Source: Tenggerimyces flavus
Lineage (GTDB): Bacteria; Actinomycetota; Actinomycetes; Propionibacteriales; Actinopolymorphaceae
DNA: 64,000 nt
Reading direction: 5' to 3'
NCBI RefSeq assembly: GCF_016907715.1
Contig: NZ_JAFBCM010000001.1
Span: 5,766,001 to 5,830,000 of the forward strand
Shown: positions 26,011-34,351 of the stretch, piece after piece
Layout of the letters: each line of letters opens with the position of its first letter
How positions within the stretch are numbered: position 1 is the first letter of the stretch
Position numbers and translations under genes: made by a program
The notes under the pieces: generated by a model
Databases searched by the model: none
What the model was told of the DNA's origin: nothing
What the model saw: the letters and a program-made list of their open reading frames with translations, nothing else

Positions 26011-26565
26011 ATGCAGCCTGCTGAATCGCCCGACCTGCGCGCGTCGGACGAGGACCGTGACCGCGTCGCCGACACCCTGCGCGAAGCCCTCGCGACCGGA
26101 CGGTTGAGCCCCACCGAGCACGAGGAACGACTTGGTGCCGTCTTCGCCGCCAAGACCGTCGGCGAGCTCGCCCCGATCACCCGCGACCTCCCCGCCACGA
26201 GGCCGGCCGCCGGCGCGATCGAGGTGGCGCCGGACGAACGGGCGAGGGCCCTGTTCAGCAAGGTGCGCCGCGTCGGACAGTGGGAGGTGCCGCCCCGCTT
26301 CGAGGCGCGCGCCACGTTCGGCGCGATCGTCCTCGACCTCCGCCACGCGCAGATCCCCCACGGCGGCGTCACGATCGTCGCCAACTCCGCGTTCGGCAAG
26401 GTCGAGATCCGCATCCCCGACAATGCGCGGCTGGTGGGGAACGGCGGCAGCGCGACGTTCGGCAAACGCACGCTGCCGGAGTCCCCCGCGTCCAGCGACG
26501 ACGGCCCCGTCATCCGCATCACCGGCCACTCGACGTTCGGCCACATCCGCGTCACCCGCGGTTAG
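26011..26565 (+). CDS. DUF1707 domain protein with LiaF-like C-terminal part
   Basis: A 184-residue cytosolic or membrane-associated protein. It has a DUF1707 SHOCT-like motif at the N-terminus (DLRASDEDRDRVADTLREAL, GRLSPTEHEERLGAVFAAKT) and a beta-rich segment like the cell-wall-stress LiaF domain (ARATFGAIVLDLRHAQI). No transmembrane helix is present. ATG 26011 is preferred over GTG 26005 because GGCAGG stands five bases before it. Its stop overlaps the flavin reductase stop on the other strand by three to four bases. Function unknown. Confidence 0.85.
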   Translation: MQPAESPDLRASDEDRDRVADTLREALATGRLSPTEHEERLGAVFAAKTVGELAPITRDLPATRPAAGAIEVAPDERARALFSKVRRVGQWEVPPRFEARATFGAIVLDLRHAQIPHGGVTIVANSAFGKVEIRIPDNARLVGNGGSATFGKRTLPESPASSDDGPVIRITGHSTFGHIRVTRG

Positions 26566-27059
26566 GCAACAGTGCGGTAACCCCCCTCGTGGTAGACCAG
26601 CGGCGGGTGGTCGGCCAGCGTCGCGTGCGTGATCTCCGCGACCACCAGGTGGTGGTCACCCACTGGATAGCGGTGCCGTACGGAGCCGTGCAGGAAGCCG
26701 ACCGCCTCGTCCAGCACCGGCTCCCCCGACGGCAGCCGCGACCACAACGTCGGTGCCGCGAAGCGGTCGATCCCGCTCGTCGCGAACCGACCCGCCAACC
26801 CATGCTGGCCCGCCGCCAGGAAGTTCACCACCACCGTCGAGGCGGCCGCGATGGTCGGCCAACTCGACGCCCCCGTGGACAAGGCGAACGACACCAGCGG
26901 CGGGTCCAGCGAAATGGAAGCCAGCGACGTCGCTGTGAACCCCGCCGGCCCCAGTCCTGCGTCGGCGGTCACCACCACGACGCCAGCCGCGTACCGGCGA
27001 AAGACCGCGCGGTACCGCTCGGCGTCGATCGCCGTACCCAGGTCAGCCGAGATCGTCAC
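26562..27059 (-). CDS. Flavin reductase-domain protein (monooxygenase partner)
   Basis: A 165-residue flavin reductase-like (HpaC/SnaC type) protein: YAAGVVVVTADAG, GFTATSLASISLDPPLVSFAL and VVAEITHATLADHPPLVYHEG. It reduces FMN or FAD with NAD(P)H and hands it to a two-component monooxygenase. GTG 27059 overlaps the stop of the monooxygenase gene as GTGA; the longer upstream frame is a shadow. Last gene of the sulfur operon, where it would supply FMNH2 to the enzyme encoded just upstream. Confidence 0.9.
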   Translation of the reverse strand: MTISADLGTAIDAERYRAVFRRYAAGVVVVTADAGLGPAGFTATSLASISLDPPLVSFALSTGASSWPTIAAASTVVVNFLAAGQHGLAGRFATSGIDRFAAPTLWSRLPSGEPVLDEAVGFLHGSVRHRYPVGDHHLVVAEITHATLADHPPLVYHEGGYRTVA

Positions 27060-28399
27060 GACGCCACCTCCTGCAGAACGCGCTCGTACTGGCTCGACGG
27101 CCGCGACAGGCCGTAGTGCTCGCGCAGCGTCTGCCCCGTGTACTCGGTCCGGAACAACTCGCGCTGCCGCAGGATCGGGATCACGTGCTCGACGAAGTCC
27201 TCCAAACCCGACGGCAACACCGCCGGCATCACGTTGAACCCGTCGGCCGCACCCTGCGACGCCCACGACTCCAGCGCGTCGGCCACCTGCTCCGGCGTGC
27301 CGCTGAACGTCCGGTGCCCGCGGCCGCCACCCAGCCGCCCGATCAGCTGCCGTACGGTCAGCCGCTCACGACGCGCCAACGTGACGATCAACGTGTACCG
27401 GCTCTTCGCGCCCTCGATCTCGTCCTCGTCGGGCAGGTCGGCCGGCAGCTCGCGGTCGAACGCCAGCTCCGACGGCGCGACGCGCAACGTCTTCGCGAGC
27501 TGGATCCGTGCGTACTCCGGCACGATCAGCCGATCCAGCTCCTCCTCCCGTTCGCGTGCCTCGGCCTCCGTGGCGCCGAGCACCGGAACGATCCCGGGCA
27601 GGATCTTCACGCTGTCCGGGTCCCGCCCCAACCCGGCCGCCCGCCGTTTCAGGTCCGTATAGAACGCCTGCGCGTCGGCGAGCGTCTGCTGCGCGGTGAA
27701 CACCGCCTCTGCGTACGTCGCCGCGAACTGCTTCCCGTCCTCCGACGAACCAGCCTGGACGAGCAGCGGATGCCCTTGCGGCGAACGCGGAACGTTGAGC
27801 GGCCCACGCACCTTGAAGTACTTGCCGACATGCTCGATCGGATGCACCCGCGAGGAGTCCGCCCACACGCCGGACGCCTTGTCCGCGAGCGTCGCGTCGT
27901 CCTCCCACGAGTCCCACAGTTTGCGTGACACGTCAACGAACTCGGTCGCACGTTCGTACCGATCGGCATGCAGCGGCTGATCGTCGAGGCCGAAGTTCTT
28001 CGCGGCGTCCGGCGACGCGGTCGTGACGATGTTCCAGCCCGCACGGCCGCCGCTCACGTGATCGACCGAGGCGAATCGCCTTGCCAGGTTGAACGGATCG
28101 TTGTACGTCGTCGAAGCCGTCGCGATCAGCCCGATCCGTTCGGTCGCCGCCGCGATCGCGGTGAGCAGCACGGTCGGCTCGATCGAACCCGAGGGCCGGC
28201 GACCGACCTCGGCGAACAACGCGGGCGCGTCGGCGAAGAACACCGAGTCGAACTTTCCGCGCTCGGCGATCCGGGCGAGGTTCAGGTAGTGGTCGATGTC
28301 GGTGTTCGCGTACGGGTTGCTCTCCGGCAGCCGCCACGACGCCTCGTGGTGACCGGTGCTCATCAGGAACGCGTTCAGATGCAACAGTTTCTTCGTCAT
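27056..28399 (-). CDS. LLM-class flavin-dependent monooxygenase, NtaA/SnaA/DszA type
   Basis: A 447-residue bacterial-luciferase-fold monooxygenase (KKLLHLNAFLMSTGHHEASW start; GGRAGWNIVTTASPDAAKNFG; HPLLVQAGSSEDGKQFAA; GTPEQVADALESWAS). This subgroup uses FMNH2 and O2 and includes nitrilotriacetate, pristinamycin and dibenzothiophene-sulfone monooxygenases. Several members desulfurise organic sulfur compounds. ATG 28399 overlaps the ATPase stop as ATGA. In an operon with sulfonate-type transport genes and a flavin reductase, cleavage of an organosulfur compound is the likely role; the substrate is unknown. Confidence 0.92.
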   Translation of the reverse strand: MTKKLLHLNAFLMSTGHHEASWRLPESNPYANTDIDHYLNLARIAERGKFDSVFFADAPALFAEVGRRPSGSIEPTVLLTAIAAATERIGLIATASTTYNDPFNLARRFASVDHVSGGRAGWNIVTTASPDAAKNFGLDDQPLHADRYERATEFVDVSRKLWDSWEDDATLADKASGVWADSSRVHPIEHVGKYFKVRGPLNVPRSPQGHPLLVQAGSSEDGKQFAATYAEAVFTAQQTLADAQAFYTDLKRRAAGLGRDPDSVKILPGIVPVLGATEAEAREREEELDRLIVPEYARIQLAKTLRVAPSELAFDRELPADLPDEDEIEGAKSRYTLIVTLARRERLTVRQLIGRLGGGRGHRTFSGTPEQVADALESWASQGAADGFNVMPAVLPSGLEDFVEHVIPILRQRELFRTEYTGQTLREHYGLSRPSSQYERVLQEVAS

Positions 28400-29130
28400 G
28401 GTTGCTCTTTCTCGATGCCCAGCTGGGACAACAAGGAGGTACGCAGCTCGGCGAACCGTGGGTCCGCGGGATCGCGCGGCTTCGGGATCTCGACCTGCAG
28501 CTCGGCGCCGATCCGCCCGTTGTCCAACACCAGCACGCGATCGGCGAGCACGATCGCCTCGTCGACGTCGTGGGTGACGAGCAGGACTGCCGGGCGATGC
28601 CGTTCGCAGAGCTGCCGGAGCAGATCGTGCATGCGGATCCGGGTCAGCGCGTCGAGGCTGCCGAACGGTTCGTCCGCCAGCAGCAGCTCGGGTTCGCGGA
28701 CGAGCGAACGGGCGAGCGCGACCCGCTGCTGCTCACCGCCCGAAAGCTCATTGGGCCAAGCTCGTTCCCTCCCCGCGAGTCCCACCTCGGCAAGGCTCGC
28801 GCGGCCACGCTCGGTGACCTCGGGCCCGTCGAGGCCGAGCACGACGTTGTCAAGGACGCGTTGCCAGGGCAGCAGCCGCGAGTCCTGGAAGACCACCGAG
28901 ACCTTCGCAGGCACCTCGACCGCGCCCGATCCGGTGACCGATTCGTCGAGTCCCGCGAGTGCCCGGAGCAACGTGCTCTTGCCCGAGCCGCTCCGACCGA
29001 GCAGCGCGACGAACTCCCCCGGCGCGATGTCCAGGTCGAGCCCGTTCAACACGGCACGGTCGCCGAAGCCGCGCACCAGCTCGTGCACGCGCGTCCGGGT
29101 CGCGGTCAGTCCGCCAGCGTGCGTCGCCAT
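28396..29130 (-). CDS. ABC transporter ATP-binding protein, SsuB/TauB type
   Basis: A 244-residue ATPase with Walker A GRSGSGKST, Q-loop VFQDSRLLPW, signature LSGGEQQRVALARSL, Walker B LLLADEPF and H-loop VTHDVDEA. The VFQDSRLLPWQRV style is that of nitrate/sulfonate/taurine importers. ATG 29130 has AGGAGG eight bases upstream and lies 25 bases inside the permease gene. The frame remains open far upstream in the permease, which is a shadow. It powers uptake through the permease at 29106-29948. Confidence 0.93.
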   Translation of the reverse strand: MATHAGGLTATRTRVHELVRGFGDRAVLNGLDLDIAPGEFVALLGRSGSGKSTLLRALAGLDESVTGSGAVEVPAKVSVVFQDSRLLPWQRVLDNVVLGLDGPEVTERGRASLAEVGLAGRERAWPNELSGGEQQRVALARSLVREPELLLADEPFGSLDALTRIRMHDLLRQLCERHRPAVLLVTHDVDEAIVLADRVLVLDNGRIGAELQVEIPKPRDPADPRFAELRTSLLSQLGIEKEQP

Positions 29131-29948
29131 GACAGCGCCCTCCTCTGCACGAGTCGGACGATGCCGTCGGATGCCAGGCCGAGCACGCCGTACAGCACGA
29201 GGCCGACGATGATGATCTCGGTCTGGCCGTACGTGCGGGCGAGCTCCATCATGTAGCCGATGCCGCTGGTCGCGTTGATCTGTTCGACCACGACGAGCGA
29301 CAGCCACGCGCCGACGACCGCGAACCGCAAGCCCAGCAGGAAACCCGGCAGCGCACCGGGCAGCACCACGCGCCGGATGAACGCGCCGTACCGAAGCCCG
29401 ACCGTCTGCGCGAGCTCGACGTACCGCGCGTCGATGCTGCGCAGTCCGTTGTGGGTATGGATGTAGACCGGCACGAACACCCCGAGCACGATCGTCGTGA
29501 CCTTCATCGTCTCGCCGATCCCGAACCACAGAATCAGCAACGGCAGCAGGGCAAGCGACGGGATCGCCCGCTTGATCTGGATCGGCCCGTCGAGCACGGC
29601 CTCGCCCCACCGGCTCAACCCGGAGATCAGCGCGAGCACGGTGCCGGCGACGATCCCGATCCCCAGGCCGAGAAACGCCCGCTGGGTGGAGATCGCGAGG
29701 TTGGACTGCAGTCGTCCGTCGGCGATGAGCTCGCCCGCGGTCGTGACGACCGTCCACGGCGCGGACAGGATGCGCTGGTCGATCAGCCCGGTGGCCGAGC
29801 CCGCCGACCAGATCGCGAGCAGCAGTAGCGGGCCGACGACGGGGCCGAACGGGATCGCCGTTCCCAGCGCCAGTCGTCGGCGGCGCCGCGGCGTCGAGAA
29901 CGGCGTGGCCTCGACCGCACGAGTGGAGGTGGAGATGGTCGCGGTCAC
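29106..29948 (-). CDS. ABC transporter permease, SsuC/TauC type
   Basis: A 280-residue inner-membrane protein with about six helices and the BPD-transp-1 coupling loop (ELAQTVGLRYGAFIRRVVLPGALPGFLLGLR). It has the SsuC-like AIPSLALLPLLILWFGIGE segment. GTG 29948 has GGGGG nearby and overlaps the binding-protein stop as GTGA. Part of the sulfonate-type import operon. Confidence 0.93.
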   Translation of the reverse strand: MTATISTSTRAVEATPFSTPRRRRRLALGTAIPFGPVVGPLLLLAIWSAGSATGLIDQRILSAPWTVVTTAGELIADGRLQSNLAISTQRAFLGLGIGIVAGTVLALISGLSRWGEAVLDGPIQIKRAIPSLALLPLLILWFGIGETMKVTTIVLGVFVPVYIHTHNGLRSIDARYVELAQTVGLRYGAFIRRVVLPGALPGFLLGLRFAVVGAWLSLVVVEQINATSGIGYMMELARTYGQTEIIIVGLVLYGVLGLASDGIVRLVQRRALSWRRTLAD

Positions 29949-30994
29949 GTTCCCCCACCTGCCTCGAGCGCCTCGGCGGCGACCTTCTCGTAGCGGCGGT
30001 CGTAGAGGTCTTCGGCCTTGATCAAGGGGTTCCCGGTCTCCTTCGCGAGCAGGTCGATGGTCTGCTGATGGCGAGCGATCACGTCGTCCCAGCTGGCGGG
30101 GAGGTCGAGAGCGCCGGCCGCGTCGACGAGGTACTGACCGTCCTCGACTGTGAGGCCCTGGTCCTTGACGTAATAGCCCTCGATCCATTCCTTGGGGTGT
30201 GCACGGATCCAGACCTGAGCGCGTGCCCAGGCCTTGACGTACTCCTTGATCGCCGCGGCCTTCGCGGGGTCGGCGAGGGTCGAGGTCTGTGCGTACAGGT
30301 GGCCGGGATCGTCACGAAGGCCGTGCTTGATCGCGGACGCGCCGTCCTTGCCGTACTTGGCGAGATAGCGCTTCAGGTTGGTCCCGCCGATGGGCGCGAC
30401 GTCGACCTGGCCGCTGGACAGGGAGTTCGGGTAGACGTCGCCGGTGCTCGGCAGTTCGATGAGCTCGACGTCGGTCTTCGTCAGGCCCGCTTTCTGCAGC
30501 ACACGCAGGACCAATGCGCCCTGAGCCTGCCCGGGGCTGTAGGCGATCCGCTTGTCCTTCAGGTCAGCGAGCGTCTTGACGGTCACGCCCGGCGCGATGC
30601 CGAACTGGTAGATCGGGTGGTTGACCGGATCCTGGCGGAACTGCGCCGCGACGATGCGGACGTCCAGTCCGGTCCAGGTGGCGTGGATGGGCGGGATGTC
30701 CGCGACCGAGCCGAGGTCGAGCGCGTTGGCGCGGAACGCTTCGGTGGTCTGCGGACCGCCGGAGATGTTCGCGTACTCGACCTCGAAGCTGAACTTGTCG
30801 AGTCCGGCGAGCTTCAACGCCACCTTGGTCTGTGGGTCGCCGACGATGAGCTTGGTGCCCGCGGGAACGGTGTCGGCGAGCGGTGTGTCCAGTTTCGCCG
30901 TACTGGCTGGTGAATCGGCCTCTGTCCTGGCGCAGGCGCTCGCGATCGCCAGCACCGCGAGCAGCGCGAGGAGGGCAGCAGGTCGTGCACGCAT
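29945..30994 (-). CDS. ABC transporter substrate-binding lipoprotein, SsuA-like
   Basis: A 349-residue lipoprotein: signal peptide with lipobox ASAC at residue ~21, then an NMT1/SsuA-type binding fold (LIVGDPQTKVALKLAG, DLGSVADIPPIHATW, DLKDKRIAYSPGQAQGALVLRVL, SLSSGQVDVAPIGG). This family binds sulfonates, taurine, nitrate or pyrimidine precursors; neighbours point to organosulfur. ATG 30994 has AGGAAG about eleven bases upstream. It starts 81 bases after the leader peptide stop, a gap where attenuation could act. Confidence 0.92.
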   Translation of the reverse strand: MRARPAALLALLAVLAIASACARTEADSPASTAKLDTPLADTVPAGTKLIVGDPQTKVALKLAGLDKFSFEVEYANISGGPQTTEAFRANALDLGSVADIPPIHATWTGLDVRIVAAQFRQDPVNHPIYQFGIAPGVTVKTLADLKDKRIAYSPGQAQGALVLRVLQKAGLTKTDVELIELPSTGDVYPNSLSSGQVDVAPIGGTNLKRYLAKYGKDGASAIKHGLRDDPGHLYAQTSTLADPAKAAAIKEYVKAWARAQVWIRAHPKEWIEGYYVKDQGLTVEDGQYLVDAAGALDLPASWDDVIARHQQTIDLLAKETGNPLIKAEDLYDRRYEKVAAEALEAGGGT

Positions 30995-31075
30995 TGGGGA
31001 AGTCGCTTCCTGTGGCGTGTGAATGTGGCGTGGATGCGGTGGGAAGGTGGTGCGGGTACGAGAGGACGTGTGGTG

Positions 31076-31150
31076 TCAGCGACACACTGCGCTGGCGACG
31101 CGCATCTGATCGATCTCGCGCCGCTGCGTGAGGAGAACCACCTGCGACAT
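31076..31150 (-). CDS. Cysteine-terminated leader peptide of the sulfur operon
   Basis: A 24-residue ORF whose core reads QRREIDQMRVASAVCR followed by TGA. Actinobacterial sulfur-assimilation operons are often preceded by short peptides of the form RRxIDxxRVxxxxCR. The single Cys codon sits next to last, so a ribosome starved for cysteine would stall at the end of this ORF. ATG 31150 is close to the expected transcript start; it may be leaderless. The peptide is too short to be found by ordinary gene callers. Family resemblance is clear; an attenuation mechanism is inferred. Confidence 0.85.
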   Translation of the reverse strand: MSQVVLLTQRREIDQMRVASAVCR

Positions 31151-31163
31151 GCCATCGAGATTA

Positions 31164-31180
31164 CCCACTAAATCAGTAGG
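31164..31180. promoter_or_regulatory. Candidate operator in the divergent sulfur-gene promoter region
   Basis: CCCACTAAATCAGTAGG is an imperfect inverted repeat (ACT-N5-AGT with matching flanks in 5 of 6 pairs). It lies between the leader peptide and the divergent FMN reductase gene, in an AT-rich stretch. It is placed where one regulator could control both sides. Regulator unknown. Confidence 0.45.
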
Positions 31181-31223
31181 ATTACTAGGGAAGACCGTCT
31201 ACTGAGATGGCATTGGAGTTTCC

Positions 31224-31754
31224 GTGAGCACACCGACCCCCCACGTTCACGACGAAAACGGGCACCGCGTCGTCGTTCTCGTTGGCAATCCCCGACCCGC
31301 TTCACGTACGCGCGCGGCGGCCGAAGCGCTGGCCGCAGGGCTGGGCGCGACGCCCTTCGTCATCGACCTGGCCGAATTCGGCGGTGCCGTACTCGACGGC
31401 TCCCCGGAGGTGGACGCCGCGCTGGAGACCGTACGCACCGCGTCGGTGCTGATCGTCGCGACGCCGGTCTACAAGGCCAGCTACACCGGGCTGCTGAAGG
31501 CGTTCCTGGACCGCTACGACAACCGGGCACTCGAAGGTGTCGTCGCCATCCCGTTCACGGTCGCGGCCGCACCGATCCACCGCCTGACCGCCGACGTGCA
31601 CCTGCGCCCGCTGCTGGTCGAGCTCGGCGCGAGCACGCCGACGCGTGCGTTCGCGATCGAGGAGTCGGCGCTGCCGAACCTCGACGCGGTCGTGACGACG
31701 TGGGTGTCGACGGAGCTGTCCCTGCTACCGCTGGCGGGCCTGACACGGGTCTGA
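31224..31754 (+). CDS. NADPH-dependent FMN reductase, SsuE/MsuE-like
   Basis: A 176-residue flavodoxin-fold reductase (VVVLVGNPRPASRTRAAAEAL, VLIVATPVYKASYTGLLKAFLDRYD, TVAAAPIHRLTADVHLRPLL) matching the SsuE/MsuE group that supplies FMNH2 for alkanesulfonate monooxygenases. GTG 31224 is divergent from the sulfur operon across 73 bases, so it is probably co-regulated with it. The operon thus has two flavin reductases of different folds. panB follows after 18 bases. Confidence 0.9.
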   Translation: MSTPTPHVHDENGHRVVVLVGNPRPASRTRAAAEALAAGLGATPFVIDLAEFGGAVLDGSPEVDAALETVRTASVLIVATPVYKASYTGLLKAFLDRYDNRALEGVVAIPFTVAAAPIHRLTADVHLRPLLVELGASTPTRAFAIEESALPNLDAVVTTWVSTELSLLPLAGLTRV

Positions 31755-31772
31755 GGTGCCAGGATGGGGGGC

Positions 31773-32624
31773 ATGAGCGAGACTCCCGCCCCGTACGGCA
31801 GCGGTGCCGGTGGTGCGGCTCCGGCTCCCCGGCGGGTGCGGATCCCCCACCTGATGGAGCTGAAGGAGCGCGGCGAGCGGTGGGCGATGCTGACCGCGTA
31901 CGAGCAGTACGCGGCCGAGATCTTCGACCGTGCCGGCATCCCGGTGCTGCTCGTCGGCGACTCGGCGTCGAACAACGTGTACGGCAACGCGACCTCGCTG
32001 CCGGTCACGGTCGACGAGCTGATCCCGCTCGCCCGCGCGGTCGTCCGTTCGGCGCGGCGAGCCCTCGTCGTCGCGGATCTGCCGTTCGGCTCGTACCAGG
32101 CGTCGCCGGAGCAGGCGTTCCTCACCTCGGCGCGGTTCATGAAGGAGGCCGGAGCGCACGCGGTGAAGCTCGAGGGCGGCCGCCCCGTGCTGCCGGCGAT
32201 CGCGAAGCTGGTCGAGTCCGGCGTACCCGTGATGGGGCACCTGGGCTTCACACCGCAGAGCGAGCACGCGCTCGGCGGCTATCGCGTGCAGGGACGGGAG
32301 TCCGACGCGGCGAAGCGGCTCGTCGAGGACGCCCTCGCGGTGCAGGACGCCGGTGCGTTCGCCGTCGTGCTGGAGATGGTGCCGGCGGCGGTCGCGCAGG
32401 AGGTCACGGCGACGTTGCGCGTACCGACGATCGGCATCGGCGCCGGTCCGCACTGCGACGCCCAGGTGCTGGTGTGGCAGGACTTCGCCGGACTGCGAAC
32501 CGGGCCGATGCCGCGCTTCGTCAAGCAGTACGCGAACCTCGCCTCAGTCCTCGACGAGGCCGCGCAGGCGTTCGCGCGCGACGTTGTCGAGGGTACGTTT
32601 CCGGGCGACGAGCACTCCTTTTAG
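31773..32624 (+). CDS. panB: 3-methyl-2-oxobutanoate hydroxymethyltransferase
   Basis: A 283-residue PanB making ketopantoate from alpha-ketoisovalerate and methylene-tetrahydrofolate, the first step of pantothenate synthesis. Conserved segments: [76 protein letters not shown] 31773 is chosen; ATG 31764 is an in-frame alternative with little room for a ribosome site. The last four bases overlap the stop of the small membrane protein on the other strand. Confidence 0.95.
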   Translation: MSETPAPYGSGAGGAAPAPRRVRIPHLMELKERGERWAMLTAYEQYAAEIFDRAGIPVLLVGDSASNNVYGNATSLPVTVDELIPLARAVVRSARRALVVADLPFGSYQASPEQAFLTSARFMKEAGAHAVKLEGGRPVLPAIAKLVESGVPVMGHLGFTPQSEHALGGYRVQGRESDAAKRLVEDALAVQDAGAFAVVLEMVPAAVAQEVTATLRVPTIGIGAGPHCDAQVLVWQDFAGLRTGPMPRFVKQYANLASVLDEAAQAFARDVVEGTFPGDEHSF

Positions 32625-32881
32625 GCGGTCCAGTCGAAGATCGCCGCACCGGTCAGCCAGAACGCCAGCCAGAACGCGAAGCCGGCGAATGGCAACGCCA
32701 GCACGACGAGGGGCTTGCGCCGGAAGAGGTAGAGGGCGAGAACGACCAACGCCACCCAGACGAACACGAAGAAGATGACGGCCCAGCTGGGCATCACCAG
32801 ACCGCTGACCAGGAACGGGATCAGCAACGGCAGCAACAGCACGATGCCGATCCACGGACCGACGCGTCGCAGAGCATCCAC
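32621..32881 (-). CDS. Small membrane protein of unknown function
   Basis: An 86-residue protein with three hydrophobic segments ([59 protein letters not shown]). GTG 32881 has AGGA eight bases upstream; GTG 32887 is an alternative. The frame further upstream runs into repeat DNA and is not used. No family recognised beyond small actinobacterial membrane proteins. Confidence 0.75.
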   Translation of the reverse strand: MDALRRVGPWIGIVLLLPLLIPFLVSGLVMPSWAVIFFVFVWVALVVLALYLFRRKPLVVLALPFAGFAFWLAFWLTGAAIFDWTA

Positions 32882-32961
32882 GGCCACATCCTGGCAGCTC
32901 AGCCGACCCGCAACCGCCATTCGCCGCGACACGGTGCCCGATCGGGAACCCGCCGCCGCCA

Positions 32962-33100
32962 TTGGGTCGGGGGCACCCTCGTCCGAACCTATGGGACCAG
33001 GGCGCCCCTCACCCAACCACTCACCCCGCCACCCCACTCCGCCGCCGTTGGGTCGGGGGCACCCTCGTCCGAACCTATGGGACCAGGGTGCCCCCGACCC
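32962..33100. repeat. Two direct copies of a palindromic intergenic element
   Basis: A unit of about 45 bases beginning TTGGGTCGGGGGCACCCTCG occurs at 32962-33007 and 33048-33094, nearly identical. In the second copy the ends form an exact 16-base stem (33050-33065 with 33085-33100) around a 19-base loop with an inner GTCC/GGAC pair. In the first copy the right arm is degenerate. The 342-base gap 32882-33223 contains only these repeats and the hairpin at 33157-33221. Confidence 0.8.
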
Positions 33101-33156
33101 AGCCAGACCTCGCCACACCAGCGCCGCTGGGCCACTGCGACAACAGCCACCGCGGT

Positions 33157-33221
33157 ACGTTTCGAATGAGGGCGTCCCTGTAGCGATCTATTCGCTACAG
33201 GGACGCCCTCATTCGAAACGT
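33157..33221 (-). terminator. Perfect 30-base-stem hairpin directly after fgd
   Basis: Arms 33157-33186 and 33192-33221 are exact complements with a five-base loop. On the minus strand it begins two bases after the fgd stop codon, so it would end or stabilise that mRNA. It has no T tract, and 30 paired bases without mismatch is far longer than a usual terminator. It may be an inserted palindromic element acting as 3' end. Confidence 0.7.
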
Positions 33222-33223
33222 CG

Positions 33224-34219
33224 CTAGGACCAGCGGTCGCGGAGCTTGGGGAGGACGTCCTTCGCGAACGCCTCGAGGAAGCGCGGCTGGTCGTTGCCCG
33301 GGCCGTGGAACACGAGCTCGGTGAAGCCCAGGTCGACGTAGCGCTGGATCCGCTCGACGACCTCGTCCGGATCGTTCGACACGATGAACCGCTTCTGCGC
33401 GATCGACGGGTCCTCGTCGGCCAGCCGCTCCATCTCGACCGGGTCCTCGACGCCCTGCTTCTGCTCCGGCGTCAGTCCGAGCGCGGCCCACCAGTACGTG
33501 GCTTCCTTCGCGAACTCGAGGTCCTTGTCGTACGACACCTTGATCTCGATCTGGTGCGGCAGCTTCGCGGCGTCCTTGCCGACCTTCTCCGCACCCTCGC
33601 GCACCTTGCCGAGCACCGCTTCGTACAGCTCCGACGCCTTGCCGCTCGTCGCGATGAACCCGTCACCGATGCGGCCCGCCAACGAGCCCGCCAACGGACC
33701 CGACGCGGCGACGTAGATCGGCGCCGGCACCTCGCTGCGCTCGTAGATCGTCGCCTTTTCGGTGCGGTAGTACTGACCCTCGAACGTCACGCGCTCCTCG
33801 GTCCAGAGCTTGCGGATCAGCTCGACGGCCTCGGTCAGCCGCGCCCGGCGTTCCTTGCCGCTCGGCCACTCCGCACCCGTCGCCGGCACCTCGTTCATCG
33901 CCTCGCCGGTGCCGACGCCGAGGAAGATGCGGCCGGGAGCGAACTGCTCCAGCGTCGAGAATCCCTGCGCGACCACCGACGGGTGATAACGCAGGATCGG
34001 CGTCAGCACGCTCGTGCCCATCGTGATGCGTTGCGACGCGTACGCGAGCGCGCCGAGCCAGCTGAACACGAGCGGCGCCTGCCCGGTCGTGTGGCGCCAC
34101 GGTTGGAAGTGGTCCGACACCGAGACGATGTCGTAGCCGAGTTGCTCGGCGTGCAAGCTGTAGTCGAGCAAGTCCCGCGTACCGAACTGTTCCGCGGAAG
34201 CCTTGTATCCGTACTTCAC
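33224..34219 (-). CDS. fgd: F420-dependent glucose-6-phosphate dehydrogenase
   Basis: A 331-residue LLM-fold enzyme closely following the Fgd1 pattern: KYGYKASAEQF start, SVSDHFQPWRH with the catalytic-region His, LGTSVLTPILRYHP, FLGVGTGEAMNE, DGFIATSGK, HQIEIKVSYD, VFHGPGNDQPRFLE. It oxidises glucose-6-phosphate and reduces coenzyme F420 in the cytoplasm. GTG 34219 is chosen because GAAGG lies eight bases upstream and the protein then begins like other Fgd proteins; TTG 34243 is an alternative. It implies the organism makes F420. Divergent from the gene at 34352. Confidence 0.92.
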   Translation of the reverse strand: MKYGYKASAEQFGTRDLLDYSLHAEQLGYDIVSVSDHFQPWRHTTGQAPLVFSWLGALAYASQRITMGTSVLTPILRYHPSVVAQGFSTLEQFAPGRIFLGVGTGEAMNEVPATGAEWPSGKERRARLTEAVELIRKLWTEERVTFEGQYYRTEKATIYERSEVPAPIYVAASGPLAGSLAGRIGDGFIATSGKASELYEAVLGKVREGAEKVGKDAAKLPHQIEIKVSYDKDLEFAKEATYWWAALGLTPEQKQGVEDPVEMERLADEDPSIAQKRFIVSNDPDEVVERIQRYVDLGFTELVFHGPGNDQPRFLEAFAKDVLPKLRDRWS

Positions 34220-34351
34220 CCTCGCGCCCTTCTTCCCGGCCAACGATTCCGCTCCAGCCTACGGCGTCTTCCATGGACCTCCAGACTCGCGATCGACGCG
34301 CGAGGAATCGGTCCCTGTCGTGCGCGTGGTGCGGTGTGGCACCGTAGCTCT

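Noticed and set aside
32621-33118. Longer version of the small membrane protein beginning at 33118
   Set aside because: The added N-terminal part is encoded by the direct-repeat element and is Gly/Pro/Arg-rich; GTG 32881 with AGGA is better.
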